Assembly (NCBI GenBank): GCA_029959555.1
Contig: JASCPI010000003.1
Span: forward strand, 1 to 64,000
DNA from: Lysobacteraceae bacterium PS02065
Lineage (GTDB): Bacteria > Pseudomonadota > Gammaproteobacteria > Xanthomonadales > Rhodanobacteraceae
Length of the DNA stretch: 64,000 nucleotides
Direction of reading: 5' to 3'
Each line of letters opens with the position of its first letter. The stretch's first letter is position 1. Below the pieces are notes generated by a model. That model searched no databases and had not been told where the DNA came from. It worked only from the letters and a program-made list of their open reading frames with translations. Of this stretch, positions 36,723 to 46,222 are shown in pieces. The position numbers and the translations under genes are program-made.

Positions 36723-38767
36723 CGCCGCTCCTCTCCGTCGAATCCGTCGCGATGGATCGTGTCGATCCATGCGCTGTACAACGACCAGCTCGACTCGCTG
36801 TGCATCGCGGCATGTACGCCGTGCTCGGGCATGATGTCGAAGGCGAGTTCGCCCGCGTCGTACTGGCCGGCGAGCAGGATCTCCTGCTCGTCCCAGCGCC
36901 GCGCCGGATTCGCCGCAGCGGGCGGGAAACGCCCGACCTCGACACCGTCGATGCGCACAAGCGCCGCGGGTGCTCCGGCGATGCGTCCGGGTTCACCGGC
37001 GGCGACGTCGATCGTGCGGCGCAGACGCAAGCCCTGCGCGGGTTCGCGCAGCGTGAACGTGAAGCGGCTCGTGCCGGCGGCGAACCGGCACACGGTCGCG
37101 CTGCGCAGGGTCGGCGGTTCATCGGAGAAACGTCCCGTGCGCGCCTCGCAGACCGCACCCGGAGGTGGCGCGTAGTCGTGCGAGAGCGCCGCCGGGGTGC
37201 CGACGTCGAACCCGCCACGCGGAACGCTGGTCGCGCGCTCGCGCACGTACGCGTGGACGACATGCTGCGCGCACATCGGCACCGGTTCCGTCGGAGACAG
37301 GCCTGCTTCGAGCGTCATGCGCAGCGCACTCGACCACACGGGCGCATCGGTGGCCATGATCCGATGCGCGGCTGACGTGCCGCTGCCGTCGGGGTCGACG
37401 CGCGTCGCACCGCCGAGCGGGCCGGCGAACGCGCCCTGATCGAAGTAGAAGCCACCCGAGTAGAGATCCTCGACGCCGGTGCCGTGCCACCACGGCGCGC
37501 GTGCGCCGTCGACGACGATGCGCTCGTCGCCTTCGAGGTAGGCCAGCGTCGAAGCGCCCTCGGCGCGCAGACGCGTCGAGAGCGCGACGATGCGGCCGGC
37601 GCCGTGCAGCTTCACGAGCTCGATGTCGCCGCCGGCGACACAGGCCTCGCTGCGCCTGGCTCGATAGCGACCGACGTCCGGCGGAACCGCCATCTCGGCG
37701 ATCGACACGTCGCCTGCGAACGTGCCCGGTGGCGGACGCGAGGCCGCGGCCACGAGCGCGACGCGCAGCGACTGCGTGTAAGGCATCGGCCACCACGAAT
37801 AGAGTCGCCCGCCGGCGTCCTCGCCGAACAGCGCGTTGCGCGCGAGGAGCGGCGCATCGGACCACGTGGCGAAGAACGCCTCGAGCGGCAGATCCACCAT
37901 CGTCGTACCGTCGATGTCGATGCGCAACGCGACATCGGCATGCGACGCGGCGGCGATGTCGAGTCGCAGTCCGCGCAGCACGCCTTCACCCGCGTGGTCG
38001 ACGAGCACGCGGGTCTCGCCCGCGGCGAGCACACCCGAGAACGACCGTGGCGCGAGCATGCCGTGCCAGGGGTCGTCGCCGGCATGGCCGAGGAAATCGC
38101 GCCACGCCGCTGCATCGGGCGATGCCGGGAACGACGTGACCGGCGTTCCGGCACGCAGGCGGTGCGCCGTGAACTGATACCACAGCAATCCCCAGCCGCT
38201 CGGATCGCAGACGGTCGAGGGCGTCTCGGCACCGAGCAGGCTCACGCGCAGCGACTGTGCATACGGCATCGGTACGTGCATCGTGTAGCCACCGCTCGAA
38301 GCGAGCCGATCGGCGACGAGCGGCGGCGTGAACGGCGGCGTCGAGCCGTCGAAGAGCGAAGCGAGCGGCAGGTCGATCGATGGCACGGCCTCGCCGTCGA
38401 AGCGGAAGCGCACGCGGATCGCCGGATCGATGCAGCGCGAGATGCCGTCGCCGGTCGTCATCCACAGGCGCGTCAGCGCGCCGGGACCACGTTCCTCGAA
38501 CAGCACGGCTTCGTCACCGTCGCGGTACAGCCAGCGCAGCGGGAACGGATTGACCTGACCGGATTCGGGCCCGCGCAGGCTGCGGTCGTAGCGGCAACCA
38601 TCGGGGCACCGGCTCGAATGCGTGACGACGATGTCGTCGCCCTCGAGCGAAGCGAGGCGCAGCGGCGACGACCAGACCTCCCATGGCAGCGCCGCGGCCT
38701 CGCACGCGCCACCGAGCGACGCGAACGCGATGCATCCGATGACCGCGCGACGACCACGTTCCGCCAT
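36719..38767 (-). CDS. Secreted GH172/DUF2961-family protein
   Basis: 682 residues with an N-terminal signal-like segment (AVIGCIAFASLGGACEAAA). DUF2961 (now glycoside hydrolase family 172) is recognised by EERGPGALTRLWMTTGDG (about 91-108), the repeated jelly-roll motif MHVPMPYAQSLRVSL / SWWPMPYTQSLRVAL (about 163-177 and 324-338) and the hallmark GTGVEDLYSGGFYF (429-442). Known GH172 members act on difructose or arabinofuranose linkages of microbial glycans. The 140-residue C-terminal beta domain is unassigned. The ATG at 38767 follows GAGAGGGGG and lies 19 bp after the symporter stop. Confidence 0.82.
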   Translation of the reverse strand: MAERGRRAVIGCIAFASLGGACEAAALPWEVWSSPLRLASLEGDDIVVTHSSRCPDGCRYDRSLRGPESGQVNPFPLRWLYRDGDEAVLFEERGPGALTRLWMTTGDGISRCIDPAIRVRFRFDGEAVPSIDLPLASLFDGSTPPFTPPLVADRLASSGGYTMHVPMPYAQSLRVSLLGAETPSTVCDPSGWGLLWYQFTAHRLRAGTPVTSFPASPDAAAWRDFLGHAGDDPWHGMLAPRSFSGVLAAGETRVLVDHAGEGVLRGLRLDIAAASHADVALRIDIDGTTMVDLPLEAFFATWSDAPLLARNALFGEDAGGRLYSWWPMPYTQSLRVALVAAASRPPPGTFAGDVSIAEMAVPPDVGRYRARRSEACVAGGDIELVKLHGAGRIVALSTRLRAEGASTLAYLEGDERIVVDGARAPWWHGTGVEDLYSGGFYFDQGAFAGPLGGATRVDPDGSGTSAAHRIMATDAPVWSSALRMTLEAGLSPTEPVPMCAQHVVHAYVRERATSVPRGGFDVGTPAALSHDYAPPPGAVCEARTGRFSDEPPTLRSATVCRFAAGTSRFTFTLREPAQGLRLRRTIDVAAGEPGRIAGAPAALVRIDGVEVGRFPPAAANPARRWDEQEILLAGQYDAGELAFDIMPEHGVHAAMHSESSWSLYSAWIDTIHRDGFDGEERR

Positions 38768-38786
38768 GCCCCCTCTCCGCGCGTGA

Positions 38787-40088
38787 CTAGCCCGTGGACG
38801 ACGGCTCCGCCGGATCCTCGACGACGCCGTTCGAGACGACCACCGCGGCGGCGAGGTCGCCGGTGACGTTGAGCGTCGTGCGGCACATGTCGAGGAAACG
38901 GTCGACGCCGAGGATCAGGCCGATGCCTTCGGGCGGCACGCCGACCATGCCGCAGATCATCGCGATCACCGGCAGCGATCCCGCCGGCACGCCAGCCGTG
39001 CCGATGCCGCCGAGGATGCACACGAGCATGACGACGATCTGCTGGCCGAGGCTCAGCTCGATGTTGAAGAACTGCGCGAGGAACAGCACCGTGATGCCCT
39101 CGAACAGCGCGGTGCCGTTCTGGTTCGCGGTCGCGCCGATCGTGAGCACGAAGCGCGACACCTTGCGCGGCAGCTTGAGGTCCTCCTCGGCGACCTTGAG
39201 CGCGGTCGGCAGGGTCGCATTGCTCGACGCGGTCGAGAACGCCATGACGATCGCTTCCTGCGAGCCCTTGAAGAAGCGCACCGGCGACATGCCGCCGAGC
39301 AGGCGCACGCTTGCCGAGTAGACGACGAAGAAGTGGATCGCCATCGCGAGCACGGCGACGCCGACGAAGCCCGCGAGCTTGAAGATGAGCTCCCAGCCGA
39401 ACTGCGCGGCGAGGTTGAACACGAGGCAGGCGACCGCGTACGGCGCGAAGCGGATCACGAGGTGGATGAGGCTCATCGCGATCTCGAAGACGCCTTCGAC
39501 GACCTCCTTGGTGCGCTGTGCGAGCGGCGAGCGCGTCAGCACGATGCCGATGCCGAACATGAGCGCGAAGAACATCACGGCGAGGATGTCGTTGTCGGCG
39601 GCCGCGCGGATCACGTTGGTGGGCACGATGTTGAGCACGAGGCTCGGACCCGAGCCCTGCAGCGCGCTGCCCGCGACGATCTTCTGCGCACCCTCGCTCG
39701 CGTCGGCGAGCAGGCTCTGCGCCACGGCGGGATCGACACCGTCGCCGGGACGGAACAGGTTGACGAGCACGAGGCCGATGATCACCGCGATCGAGGACAC
39801 GATCACCGTGTAGCCGAGCGTCTTCCAGCCGACGCGGCCGAGCGAGCGGATGTCGCCCATCTCGGCAATGCCGACGACGAGCGCCGAGAACAGCAGCGGG
39901 ATCACGAGCATGAACAGCAGACGCAGGAACAGCTGGCCGATCGGCTGCGTGACCCAGGTCGTGAGCAGTTGCACCCACTCGGCCTTGCCGCCGTCTGCGG
40001 TCGCGTGCACGACGAGGCCGATCGCGAGGCCCGCGACGAAGCCGATGAGCATCTTGGTGTGCAGCGGCATGCCGCCGGTCGTGTTCAT
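38787..40088 (-). CDS. Sodium/proton-dicarboxylate or amino-acid symporter (DAACS family)
   Basis: 433 residues. DAACS/GltP-DctA hallmarks are the serine-rich hairpin STASSNATLPTAL, the NQNGTALFEG motif of helix 7 (NMDGT in relatives), GGIGTAGVPAGSL of hairpin 2 and VDRFLDMCRTTLNVTGD of helix 8. It couples uptake of dicarboxylates or acidic/neutral amino acids to Na+ or H+. The helix-8 residues do not let me decide between succinate and glutamate. The ATG at 40088 has GGAG nine bases upstream. It is the first gene of a likely three-gene operon. Confidence 0.9.
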   Translation of the reverse strand: MNTTGGMPLHTKMLIGFVAGLAIGLVVHATADGGKAEWVQLLTTWVTQPIGQLFLRLLFMLVIPLLFSALVVGIAEMGDIRSLGRVGWKTLGYTVIVSSIAVIIGLVLVNLFRPGDGVDPAVAQSLLADASEGAQKIVAGSALQGSGPSLVLNIVPTNVIRAAADNDILAVMFFALMFGIGIVLTRSPLAQRTKEVVEGVFEIAMSLIHLVIRFAPYAVACLVFNLAAQFGWELIFKLAGFVGVAVLAMAIHFFVVYSASVRLLGGMSPVRFFKGSQEAIVMAFSTASSNATLPTALKVAEEDLKLPRKVSRFVLTIGATANQNGTALFEGITVLFLAQFFNIELSLGQQIVVMLVCILGGIGTAGVPAGSLPVIAMICGMVGVPPEGIGLILGVDRFLDMCRTTLNVTGDLAAAVVVSNGVVEDPAEPSSTG

Positions 40089-40233
40089 GCGGCGTGCTCC
40101 GTCCGGCGGAGAAGCCCCGTGGTCACGGCGTGTCGCCCTGTCTCGCTGCACTTCACCCGGATTCCCCACGCTCGACGGTCAGGCGGCTAGTGTGCCGCAT
40201 GCCTCCGCGGTCGCCAAACCGCGCGGCCACGGC

Positions 40234-41928
40234 TCAGCGTCGACGGCCGTACAGATCCGGCAAGGGGTCCGGCACCGCCGTGGACGCGGCGACACGGATC
40301 CATGCGAAACCGCCGCGGAACGCCGTCTCGAGGCGTGAACCGAGGCCTTCATGCACGCCATCGGCATAACGAGCGCGCTGCAGGTCGGCGATCGCGTCGC
40401 GCTGCACCGTGTCGTCCAGCAGCGAGGCGAGATCCCCCGCGTTGTGCACGCCCGGACGCTCGGCACGCGCCCATGCGACGAGTGCGCGCTCCGCGCCCGC
40501 GAGATCGCCGAGTGCGCACATGCGCAGGAAAGCCGCGCGTGCGTCGCCGCCGCGTGGTGCTTCGGAGAGCGCCGGCGTGACGACTGCGCGACGACGCGAG
40601 CGCCACCACAGCAGCAGCGTGGCGAGCCAGAGCACGCCGAGCCCGATCGCCGCCGTGCGCCAGGCACGCAGGTGCGTGTCACTGGCGACCGCGGGGCCGA
40701 TGACGTCACCGCCCGGCATCACGAACGGCGGACTCGCTGGTACCGGCGCAGGCGTCGTGGCGTTCGCGGCGGCACCGACGGCCGGCACCACGTTGACCTC
40801 GTGCGCGGCGAGCACGGCTTTCGTCATGCGCTCGTGCGCGGTATCCCACCACTGGACCTCGATCGCCGGCAGCACGAGCTTGCCGGGCCGCGTCGGCACG
40901 ACCGCGAATTTCCGCGAGACCTCGCCATACAACCAGGCGCCGTCGTCACGCGTCTGCGTCTCGGCCTTGTCGGGATAGACCTCGGTACCGTCAGGCGTGT
41001 CGAAACGCAGCTCCGGCAACTGCTCGTAGCCGAGGCCTTGCGCGCGCAGCCGCACGCTGCGCGTGATCGGCTCGCCGACCGGCACCTCGGGAGGAATCGC
41101 GTTGTCGTCGGTGAGCGTGAGCGAGACCGCCGGCAGCCACGGCGCCGTGCCCCATGTGGCCGGCTTGGCGCGCACCTCGAGCGTGACCGCGTCGGATCGC
41201 GCGCCGACCGCTCGACCGCGGCGGAAGAACCCTGTCGGGTCGGACGTGTCGGGCGTGCTGCCGCGGAACGCCAGCGCGGGCAGCGTGAGTGTCCCGCTCT
41301 GCTCGGGCAGCAGCGCATAACGGCGCTCGAGCACGTTGTAACGGCGCTCGCCGAGCGTGGCGACGTACTGGCGGTCACGCCCCAGCTTCTGCACGACGAC
41401 GCCGGGTGCGGTCGGCTCGTTGAGGGCACCCTCGGTGAGGTCGATCGCGTAATGCAGCTTGACCGTATAGCGCACCTGCTGCTGCACATAGGGCGACACG
41501 GGATCGGCGGTCACCTCGACGAACACGTTGTCGCCGGGCTTGCCCTGCGCACCGACGGGCGCCGGCAGCACGGTCAGCGTGATCGCGGCGGTCGACGTGC
41601 TGCCGATCGTCAGTGCGGGGATCGCGAGCGTGCCGGCGTGCTTCGGCTCGAGGCCGACGGCCCACACCGTCTTGGCGGTGCTCTGTCCGTTGACGAGGCT
41701 GAACTGTCGGCTCGACTGCGTGCCGAGCAGGTTGAAGTCGTTGCCGAGCGCCGAGATGTCGGGCTCGATGCCGGCGTTGCCGTCCACTTCCACATTGAGC
41801 GTGACCGTCTCGCCGAGCTGCATCGAATCGCGGTCGAGCCACGCGCGCGCGGCCTGCGCCGTCGCGATCGCGGGCCACGTGACCACACCGAGTGCGACGA
41901 TCAGCAGCGTCCAGAGCCATCGCTTCAT
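40234..41928 (-). CDS. batD: BatD-like protein
   Basis: 564 residues. A signal peptide (LLIVALGVVTWPAIATA) leads to tandem Ig-like beta domains with BatD motifs (ARAWLDRDSMQLGETVTLNV, VRYTVKLHYAIDLTEGAL, ERRYALLPEQSGTLTLP). A membrane helix follows (IGLGVLWLATLLLWW), then a cytoplasmic alpha-helical tail. BatD belongs to the Bacteroides aerotolerance set and is thought to form an envelope complex with BatA and BatB. The ATG at 41928 overlaps the BatB/C stop (ATGA) and also has GGAGGT upstream. It is the last gene of the MoxR-Bat operon. Confidence 0.88.
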   Translation of the reverse strand: MKRWLWTLLIVALGVVTWPAIATAQAARAWLDRDSMQLGETVTLNVEVDGNAGIEPDISALGNDFNLLGTQSSRQFSLVNGQSTAKTVWAVGLEPKHAGTLAIPALTIGSTSTAAITLTVLPAPVGAQGKPGDNVFVEVTADPVSPYVQQQVRYTVKLHYAIDLTEGALNEPTAPGVVVQKLGRDRQYVATLGERRYNVLERRYALLPEQSGTLTLPALAFRGSTPDTSDPTGFFRRGRAVGARSDAVTLEVRAKPATWGTAPWLPAVSLTLTDDNAIPPEVPVGEPITRSVRLRAQGLGYEQLPELRFDTPDGTEVYPDKAETQTRDDGAWLYGEVSRKFAVVPTRPGKLVLPAIEVQWWDTAHERMTKAVLAAHEVNVVPAVGAAANATTPAPVPASPPFVMPGGDVIGPAVASDTHLRAWRTAAIGLGVLWLATLLLWWRSRRRAVVTPALSEAPRGGDARAAFLRMCALGDLAGAERALVAWARAERPGVHNAGDLASLLDDTVQRDAIADLQRARYADGVHEGLGSRLETAFRGGFAWIRVAASTAVPDPLPDLYGRRR

Positions 41929-43799
41929 CGTCCACCTCCACCGCGCTGTCGTCTTTCGTGTTCGAGCAGGAACTTGCGCCGCAGCAACCCGCCCGGATCG
42001 TCGGGCACGCGCTGCAGCCACTGGTTGAGCGCCTGGTCCTGCTCGCGCGCGGCCTCCTGCTGCGGATCGGCCGCGACGGGCTGGGCATCCTCCTGCGGCG
42101 GTGCGTCCTTCATCGCCTCGTCGATCGCCTGCGAGAGCTGCTGCTGGCCTTCGCGCTGTTTCTCGCGCGCCTGCGCCTCGCCCTCCTCCGACGCATCGCC
42201 TTGCGCGTCCTTGCCGGTCGCCTCGTCGTCGCCCTGCTCGGGCTTCTTCTGTTCGGAGCGCTGCTCGTCCTTGTCGCCGTCCTCGCCATCCTGCGCCGAA
42301 GCGCCCTCGTTGGGCTGCTGTTCGTCGGACGGCTTGCGCTCGCCCTCGCCCCCCTTCGACGGATCGTTCTTGCCCTTGCCGCTCTCGTCGCTGTTGTCGC
42401 CCTGCTGGTCGGGCGATTGCGACGCCTGCTTCTCGAGCCACTCGCGCACCGACTGTTCGTTCGCGCGCGCGTCCTCGTGGCCGGGCTGCGCTTCCACGGC
42501 CTTCCGATAAGCCTCGAGGGCGCCCTCGTAATCGCCTTGCCGCGCCAGGGCGTTGCCGCGGTTGTAGTCGGCATCGGCGCCACCTGCGCGCGTGTACGCC
42601 TCTTCGGCCGCCTTGAAATCGCCGGCGCGATACGCGGCACCACCTTGCAGTGCGGGATCGCGGGCGAGCTCGTGCGCACGCTTCGCGTCGCCGTCGGCGA
42701 GCGCACGCGCGGCCTGCTGATCGGGACGCAGCCACAGGTCGGTGAACGAAAACGCGTGCGCGCGCCCGGCAGGCAGCACGAGCACGAGCGAGAACGCCAT
42801 GAGCCAGCCTCGCCGGAACGCGAGCAGCGCGAGCGGCAGCAGCGCGAGGACGAACCAGGGACCACGATCGCGGAAGCGCTCGCTCGTGGCCGCACCGGCA
42901 TCGCCATCGCGGGGTGACATCGAGGCCTCGACGTCACGTCCCAGCACGATGTCGAGATCGCTGCGATCGGTGGACAGCCCGGCGTAACGACCACCGCCGG
43001 CCTCGGCGAGCGCGCGCAATGCCCCCTCGTCGAGACGCGGCACGACGATGTTGCCCGCGGCATCCTGCAGGAAACCGCCCTGCGGCAGCGCGACCGGGGC
43101 ACCGGACGGCGTACCGACGCCGATGACCGAGATCGCAAGCCCGCGGGCGTGCGCGTCCCGCGCCGCATCGATCGCGGCACCGTCCACGGCATCGGCGAGC
43201 AGGATCAGCTCGCCACGCTTGCGGCCTGCCTGCTCGACGAGCTTCCAGGCTTCGCGGATCGCACTCGCCGCCGCATTGCCGGCGACCGGCATGACCGACG
43301 GGTCGAGTGCGTCGACGAGATTGGCGACCGTGTTGACGTCGTCGGTCAACGGCGCGGCCACGTAGGCGTCGCCGGCGTATCCGATCAGCGCCGTCTGCAT
43401 GTCCCGGCTCGCACGCAGGATGTCGTTGATCTTGAAGCGCGCACGCGCCAGGCGATTCGGCTTGAGATCGGCTGCGAGCATGGTCGGTGCGAGTTCGATC
43501 GCGATGACGCGCGCGGCTTCGTTGCGGTGAAGCGGCAACGCCTCCCGCTCCCATGCGGGCCCCGCGAGCGCGAGCGTCGTGACGACCCACAGCGAGATCG
43601 CGATCCACGCCCCTCGCGCACCGGGCGTCGCTGCATCGCGGTCGACCAGGTGCGGCAACAGATGGGCGTCGACCACACCGCGCCACGCGGCGGTCGCGGT
43701 GCGTGCACGTCGCCACGCGAAGGCGAGCAGCGGCACACCCAGGAGCGCGAGCAGCCACAGCGGGCGCAGGAAATGGAACTCCGCAAGACCACCGCTCAT
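41925..43799 (-). CDS. batB: BatB/BatC fusion: VWA domain plus TPR and charged tail
   Basis: 624 residues. Two N-terminal membrane helices (about 12-29 and 63-81) precede a von Willebrand A domain (about 95-290), a third helix pair (about 310-345) and two to three TPRs (AAYRAGDFKAAEEAYTRAG, NRGNALARQGDYEGALEAYR). A long Gln/Glu/Asp/Lys-rich low-complexity region follows. In other genomes BatB (VWA) and BatC (TPR) are separate genes. The MIDAS motif DxSxS is replaced by E102-L-A104-P-T106, so metal binding is doubtful. The ATG at 43799 overlaps the BatA stop. Confidence 0.9.
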   Translation of the reverse strand: MSGGLAEFHFLRPLWLLALLGVPLLAFAWRRARTATAAWRGVVDAHLLPHLVDRDAATPGARGAWIAISLWVVTTLALAGPAWEREALPLHRNEAARVIAIELAPTMLAADLKPNRLARARFKINDILRASRDMQTALIGYAGDAYVAAPLTDDVNTVANLVDALDPSVMPVAGNAAASAIREAWKLVEQAGRKRGELILLADAVDGAAIDAARDAHARGLAISVIGVGTPSGAPVALPQGGFLQDAAGNIVVPRLDEGALRALAEAGGGRYAGLSTDRSDLDIVLGRDVEASMSPRDGDAGAATSERFRDRGPWFVLALLPLALLAFRRGWLMAFSLVLVLPAGRAHAFSFTDLWLRPDQQAARALADGDAKRAHELARDPALQGGAAYRAGDFKAAEEAYTRAGGADADYNRGNALARQGDYEGALEAYRKAVEAQPGHEDARANEQSVREWLEKQASQSPDQQGDNSDESGKGKNDPSKGGEGERKPSDEQQPNEGASAQDGEDGDKDEQRSEQKKPEQGDDEATGKDAQGDASEEGEAQAREKQREGQQQLSQAIDEAMKDAPPQEDAQPVAADPQQEAAREQDQALNQWLQRVPDDPGGLLRRKFLLEHERRQRGGGGR

Positions 43800-44797
43800 G
43801 CGGGACTCCGTGCGTCGAACGTGCGACGTCGCCATGCCGGCGCGAATGCGAGCAGAGCCGAGAGTGCGCCGAGCGCGAGCGGTACCATGTAGAGCTCGGC
43901 GACGGGGCGCAACGCCTCGGCATCGGCGTCGACCGGCTCGAGGCCGTCGATCTCGCGATAGATGCCGGCGAGCTCGGCCGTATCGCGCGCGCGGAAGAAG
44001 CGGCCACCGGTCTTCTCCGCCATCGACGTGAGCAACGCGACGTCGAGTTCGGCGGATGGATTGAACGTGCGGCTGCCGAACAGGCTGTCGACACGCACCG
44101 AGTCGGCACCGATGCCCACGGTGTAGACGCGCACCTTGTTCGCGACCGCGAGATCGATCGCCTTGCGCGGATCGAGCTCGCCTGCGTTGTTGACGCCGTC
44201 GGTCAGCAGCACGACCACGCGATGGTTCTCGGGTCGGTCGCGCAGGCGCTTGACGGCAAGCCCGAGGGCGTCGCCGATCGCGGTCTCGCGTCCCGCGAGG
44301 CCGATCGTCGCGTCGTCGAGCTGGCGCGCGACGGTCTGGAGATCGAACGTCAGGGGCGTGAGCAGGTAGGCCCGCGAGCCGAACAGGATCAGGCCGACGC
44401 GGTCGCCGTGACGGCGCTCGACGAAATCGGTCGCGATCGCCTGCACGGTCGAGAAGCGGTCGGCCTCCGCGGCACCGAGCTGCATGTCCTGGATGCTCAT
44501 GCTGCCCGAGGTGTCGACCGCGAGGAGCAGGTCACGACCGCTGCGCGGCACGTCCTCGGGCTCGCCCAGCCACTGCGGGCGAGACGCGGCGACCACGAGC
44601 ATCGTCCATGCGAGCATCGCGAACACGCGGCGGGCGCGTGGAGCACCGGCATGCGAAGCGGAATCCGGCAGGGCCACACCGGCATGCGGAAGCCGCAGCG
44701 CGGCGCCCGGCGTGTCGTGCACGCGCGGCAGCAGCCATGCGGCGAGGAACGGCAATGGCCATGCGGCGAGCCACCACGCCCAGGCGAGCTCAAGCAT
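43796..44797 (-). CDS. batA: BatA-like VWA-domain membrane protein
   Basis: 333 residues. Membrane helices lie at about 8-24, 58-72 and near the C-terminus, with a VWA domain between. The MIDAS motif is intact: VDTSGSMS (D95, S97, S99) with the distal LLTDGVNNAGE. This is the classical BatA, thought to assemble with BatB/C and BatD under MoxR control. The start at 44797 overlaps the DUF4381 stop by 8 bp. The contrast with the degenerate MIDAS of the next gene suggests a division of labour. Confidence 0.9.
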   Translation of the reverse strand: MLELAWAWWLAAWPLPFLAAWLLPRVHDTPGAALRLPHAGVALPDSASHAGAPRARRVFAMLAWTMLVVAASRPQWLGEPEDVPRSGRDLLLAVDTSGSMSIQDMQLGAAEADRFSTVQAIATDFVERRHGDRVGLILFGSRAYLLTPLTFDLQTVARQLDDATIGLAGRETAIGDALGLAVKRLRDRPENHRVVVLLTDGVNNAGELDPRKAIDLAVANKVRVYTVGIGADSVRVDSLFGSRTFNPSAELDVALLTSMAEKTGGRFFRARDTAELAGIYREIDGLEPVDADAEALRPVAELYMVPLALGALSALLAFAPAWRRRTFDARSPA

Positions 44798-45266
44798 GAC
44801 GTGGAGGCTCCGCGAGTACGGTGGTGATCCAGCGCCGGGCAAGGGCGACGAGGGCAGGAGCATCGACGTCGGCACCGCGCCGCCATGGCGCGTCGAGCAG
44901 CGCACGACCTGCCCCGTTCTCGAACGCATCTCCGCCGAGGCGTGCGTCGAGGAAGCGCAGCCACGCCACGCCGGACAGCGCGGAGGCGTTCGCATCCACG
45001 AGGAGCGTGGCGCGCCGCAGCAGCTGCGAGATCTCCGAGGCCAGCACACTGCCGTCGCGCGCATCGAGCGCGTCCAGCCGATCGACCTGTGCGTGCAGGG
45101 CGAGCGTCCAGCGACGCCGCCTGCGCATGCCGTGAAGCGCGCGCACGCCGATCGCGATGCCGGCGACCACGATCACGGCAACGATCCACCAGCCCGGCGC
45201 GGGTGGCCACCATGACGGATCGGGCGGCAGGTGAATGTCGCGCAGGACGGGCGCGTCGCCATTCAT
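44790..45266 (-). CDS. DUF4381 membrane protein of the Bat operon
   Basis: 158 residues. The N-terminus has the DUF4381 signature LRDIHLPPDPSWWPPAPGWW followed by one membrane helix (WIVAVIVVAGIAIGV). The cytoplasmic part is helical (ISQLLRRATLLVDANASALS, GVAWLRFLD). DUF4381 genes sit between DUF58 and VWA genes in proteobacterial MoxR loci; the role is unknown, probably as a complex subunit. The ATG at 45266 overlaps the DUF58 stop (ATGA). Confidence 0.88.
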   Translation of the reverse strand: MNGDAPVLRDIHLPPDPSWWPPAPGWWIVAVIVVAGIAIGVRALHGMRRRRRWTLALHAQVDRLDALDARDGSVLASEISQLLRRATLLVDANASALSGVAWLRFLDARLGGDAFENGAGRALLDAPWRRGADVDAPALVALARRWITTVLAEPPRHA

Positions 45267-46198
45267 GCCGACGAATCCTTCGGCGCGACGGGACGTGCCG
45301 TGAGCGGCGCGATCGCACGGCGCACGTCGCCATCGGTGGTGACATCGACGACGCGGCCCCGCGCACGCACGACGTCCTCGCGCAGGCGCTCGCGGATCGC
45401 CGCGAACGGATGGGGCCAAGCGTCGCGCAATCGACGCTCGCCGAAATCGAGCAGCCGACGCGCACCGCCGAGGCTCAAGGCATAGCGCCCCGGAGGGGGC
45501 GGAGCGAGCTCGAGCGGATCGGCGACGAGCACCATGCCGAGCTCGTGGCGTGCTCCGAGCCTCGCGAGTACCGCGGAGGCTGCCACATCGGCACTGAAAC
45601 CGTCGCTCACGACGACGAGGCGCATGCCGGGACGCAGCAGGCGACGCGTGCGTTCGAGCGCGGCCGAGAGCGGCTCGGCGACACCGATCGCAGCGGCGTC
45701 CCAGTCGCGCAGTGCGCGAAGCACGTGCAACGCGCCACGTCGTCCACCGGCGGGCTTGACCTCGCCGCGGATGCCGCCGCCGAAGCCGATAGCGCCCACG
45801 CGATCACCGCCCGCGGTGGCGATCCACGCGAGCAGCGCCGCGGCGCGCGCGGCCTGTACGCTCTTGAAACGCGTGCGCGTTCCGAAACGCATGCCGGGAT
45901 TGAGGTCGACCAGCACCAGCAGGCCGTGTTCGCGCTCTTCCTCGAACAGTTTCGTGTGCGGTCGCCCGCTGCGCGCGGTGACGCGCCAGTCCATGTGGCG
46001 AATGTCGTCGCCGGCCTGGTAGATGCGCGATTCGCGGAAATCGACGCCACGACCGCGCCAGCGCGAGCCGTGGGGTCCACTCCGCTGCGCGGCACTGCGC
46101 ACCTCGGCGAGCCGCGTGCCGCGCGCGTGCGCGACGAGCGCCAGCAGTTCGTCGAGCGCGACACGGACGCCTGGGCCGGGCGCGTCATGGGTCGTCAT
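45263..46198 (-). CDS. DUF58 protein of the MoxR-Bat operon
   Basis: 311 residues. The DUF58 core is GRGVDFRESRIYQAGDDIRH followed by MDWRVTARSGRPHTKLFEEE, with a VWA-like remainder (LLVLVDLNPGMRFGT and LVVVSDGFSADV). DUF58 proteins are regular MoxR partners. The start at 46198 lies 24 bp after the MoxR stop. Cytoplasmic, with no membrane segments. Confidence 0.92.
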   Translation of the reverse strand: MTTHDAPGPGVRVALDELLALVAHARGTRLAEVRSAAQRSGPHGSRWRGRGVDFRESRIYQAGDDIRHMDWRVTARSGRPHTKLFEEEREHGLLVLVDLNPGMRFGTRTRFKSVQAARAAALLAWIATAGGDRVGAIGFGGGIRGEVKPAGGRRGALHVLRALRDWDAAAIGVAEPLSAALERTRRLLRPGMRLVVVSDGFSADVAASAVLARLGARHELGMVLVADPLELAPPPPGRYALSLGGARRLLDFGERRLRDAWPHPFAAIRERLREDVVRARGRVVDVTTDGDVRRAIAPLTARPVAPKDSSA

Positions 46199-46222
46199 CG
46201 GGAGCGGACCGCGATCCGCCGC

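Noticed and set aside
38473..39978. Minus-strand frame overlapping the symporter and GH172 genes
   Set aside because: It is out of phase with both. Its product is Arg-rich and has no membrane helices, while the in-frame symporter has all DAACS motifs.
42180..42480. Apparent repeat region in the BatB/C tail
   Set aside because: It is low-complexity acidic/Gln-rich coding sequence in frame with the protein, not a nucleotide repeat or CRISPR.
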